A stretch of 6,456 nt of DNA from Methanomicrobiales archaeon. GTDB lineage: Archaea; Halobacteriota; Syntropharchaeia; Alkanophagales; Methanospirareceae. The stretch covers positions 1 to 6,456 of the forward strand of contig QEXZ01000088.1 in assembly GCA_003160755.1 (NCBI GenBank), written 5' to 3'. Position 1 is the first letter of the stretch. Every line of letters begins with the position of its first letter. The notes beneath the pieces are model-generated. The model saw only the letters and a program-made list of their open reading frames with translations, had not been told where the DNA came from and searched no databases. A program made the position numbers and the translations under genes. This document shows, piece after piece, positions 5,951-6,456 of the stretch.

Positions 5951-6456
5951 ATGGAAAAATCGAGGTTTAGGGTGAAACCGTTTTATAATCCACCGCATTT
6001 GTTGGTGAAACAAGCGGTCACGATTATGCTATATGCGTGGCTCACCGGCTGGAATAAACGGGCTTTTCTTCGCTGGGCGATGCAGTTACAAAATCTTCTC
6101 CACGCAGGCGCGGGTGCAGAACAGATTTGCTGCTTTGGTGTGAATCCGCATGTGGTATGGGAGATGACAGGCGAGTGTAACTTAAAGTGCATTCACTGCC
6201 ATGCGTTCGGCGGAGAAGCGACGTATAAAGAACTAACAACAGAAGAAGGGAAAGCATTGATAGACCAGATTGCTACGTTAGGCATTCGAACATTCGTATT
6301 CACGGGTGGTGAGCCGTTGTTACGTAAAGACCTTTTTGAGCTGATTGCGTACGCCAGATCCAAAAGGTTCACCGTCTTTATAGCGACAAATGGAACGCTG
6401 ATAACGAAAGAAGTTGCAAAGTTGCTGAGGAGATATAAGGTTGGTGTGGTAATAGG
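5951..6456 (+). CDS. Radical SAM enzyme (AhbD/NirJ-like N-terminal half), cut by window edge
   Basis: This is an S-adenosylmethionine radical enzyme. My translation gives 168 codons from the ATG at 5951 and remains open at the right edge. The cluster motif CxxxCxxC is C76-NLK-C80-IH-C83, within EMTGECNLKCIHCH; the SAM-contacting GGEP is at 119-122, preceded by a TxxGIRTFVFT strand; ATNGTLIT at 145-152 is the next conserved strand. Wording around the motifs (WEMTGECNLKCIHC, ELTTEEGKALID, FTGGEPLLRKDLFELI) resembles the AhbC/AhbD/NirJ/PqqE group, whose members act in heme, heme d1 or quinone cofactor maturation and carry a C-terminal SPASM domain. That domain would lie outside the window, so the assignment is tentative. 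About 65 residues precede the motif, with a hydrophobic stretch near 17-34 that may be an amphipathic or membrane-associated helix. It is probably in an operon with the UbiA prenyltransferase 17 bases upstream, which hints at a prenylated cofactor pathway. Confidence 0.88.
   Translation, partial: MEKSRFRVKPFYNPPHLLVKQAVTIMLYAWLTGWNKRAFLRWAMQLQNLLHAGAGAEQICCFGVNPHVVWEMTGECNLKCIHCHAFGGEATYKELTTEEGKALIDQIATLGIRTFVFTGGEPLLRKDLFELIAYARSKRFTVFIATNGTLITKEVAKLLRRYKVGVVI

Overview
The window looks archaeal. The leftmost gene is a DRG-type GTPase, a family shared by archaea and eukaryotes. TATA-like boxes replace bacterial -35/-10 pairs, first genes of transcripts mostly lack a Shine-Dalgarno site, and isoleucine ATA and arginine AGA/AGG codons are frequent. 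The gene content (two UbiA-superfamily prenyltransferases, an NDH-2-like flavoprotein, a radical SAM enzyme) would fit an anaerobic euryarchaeon that makes membrane-bound isoprenoid cofactors, for example a methanogen- or ANME-related lineage. That placement is inference only.

Layout: (1) 1-994, minus: DRG-family GTPase, its C-terminus cut off by the window edge. (2) 1066-2169, plus, divergent from it: FAD/NAD(P)-dependent NDH-2-like oxidoreductase. (3) 2369-3334, minus, convergent with the oxidoreductase: a UbiA-superfamily membrane protein whose first Asp-rich motif is eroded. (4) 3516-4748, plus, divergent from it: a Fsr-like MFS transporter. (5) 4983 (or 4944)-5933, plus: a second UbiA-superfamily prenyltransferase, clearly a paralog of the first but with intact motifs. 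(6) 5951-6456, plus, 17 nt after it: the N-terminal half of a radical SAM enzyme, cut by the right edge and probably in one operon with the second UbiA.

The most unusual content lies between genes. All three junctions from 2170 to 4982 carry an imperfect palindrome built from a roughly 10-bp unit related to YCACRAGATT. The first and third copies also share a 28-bp flank beginning TATAGTCATTCC and ending TTGCAAA, so they belong to one dispersed repeat family. The second copy sits exactly between the divergent UbiA and MFS promoters, with a TATA-like sequence abutting each outer end.

A plausible functional reading is that the UbiA genes and the radical SAM enzyme make or modify a prenylated lipid or redox cofactor (quinone, phenazine or heme type), which the NDH-2-like flavoprotein might use. 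No sequence in the window fixes the substrate. No RNA genes, transposase genes, CRISPR arrays or origins were seen, and no gene-free stretch exceeds about 235 bases.
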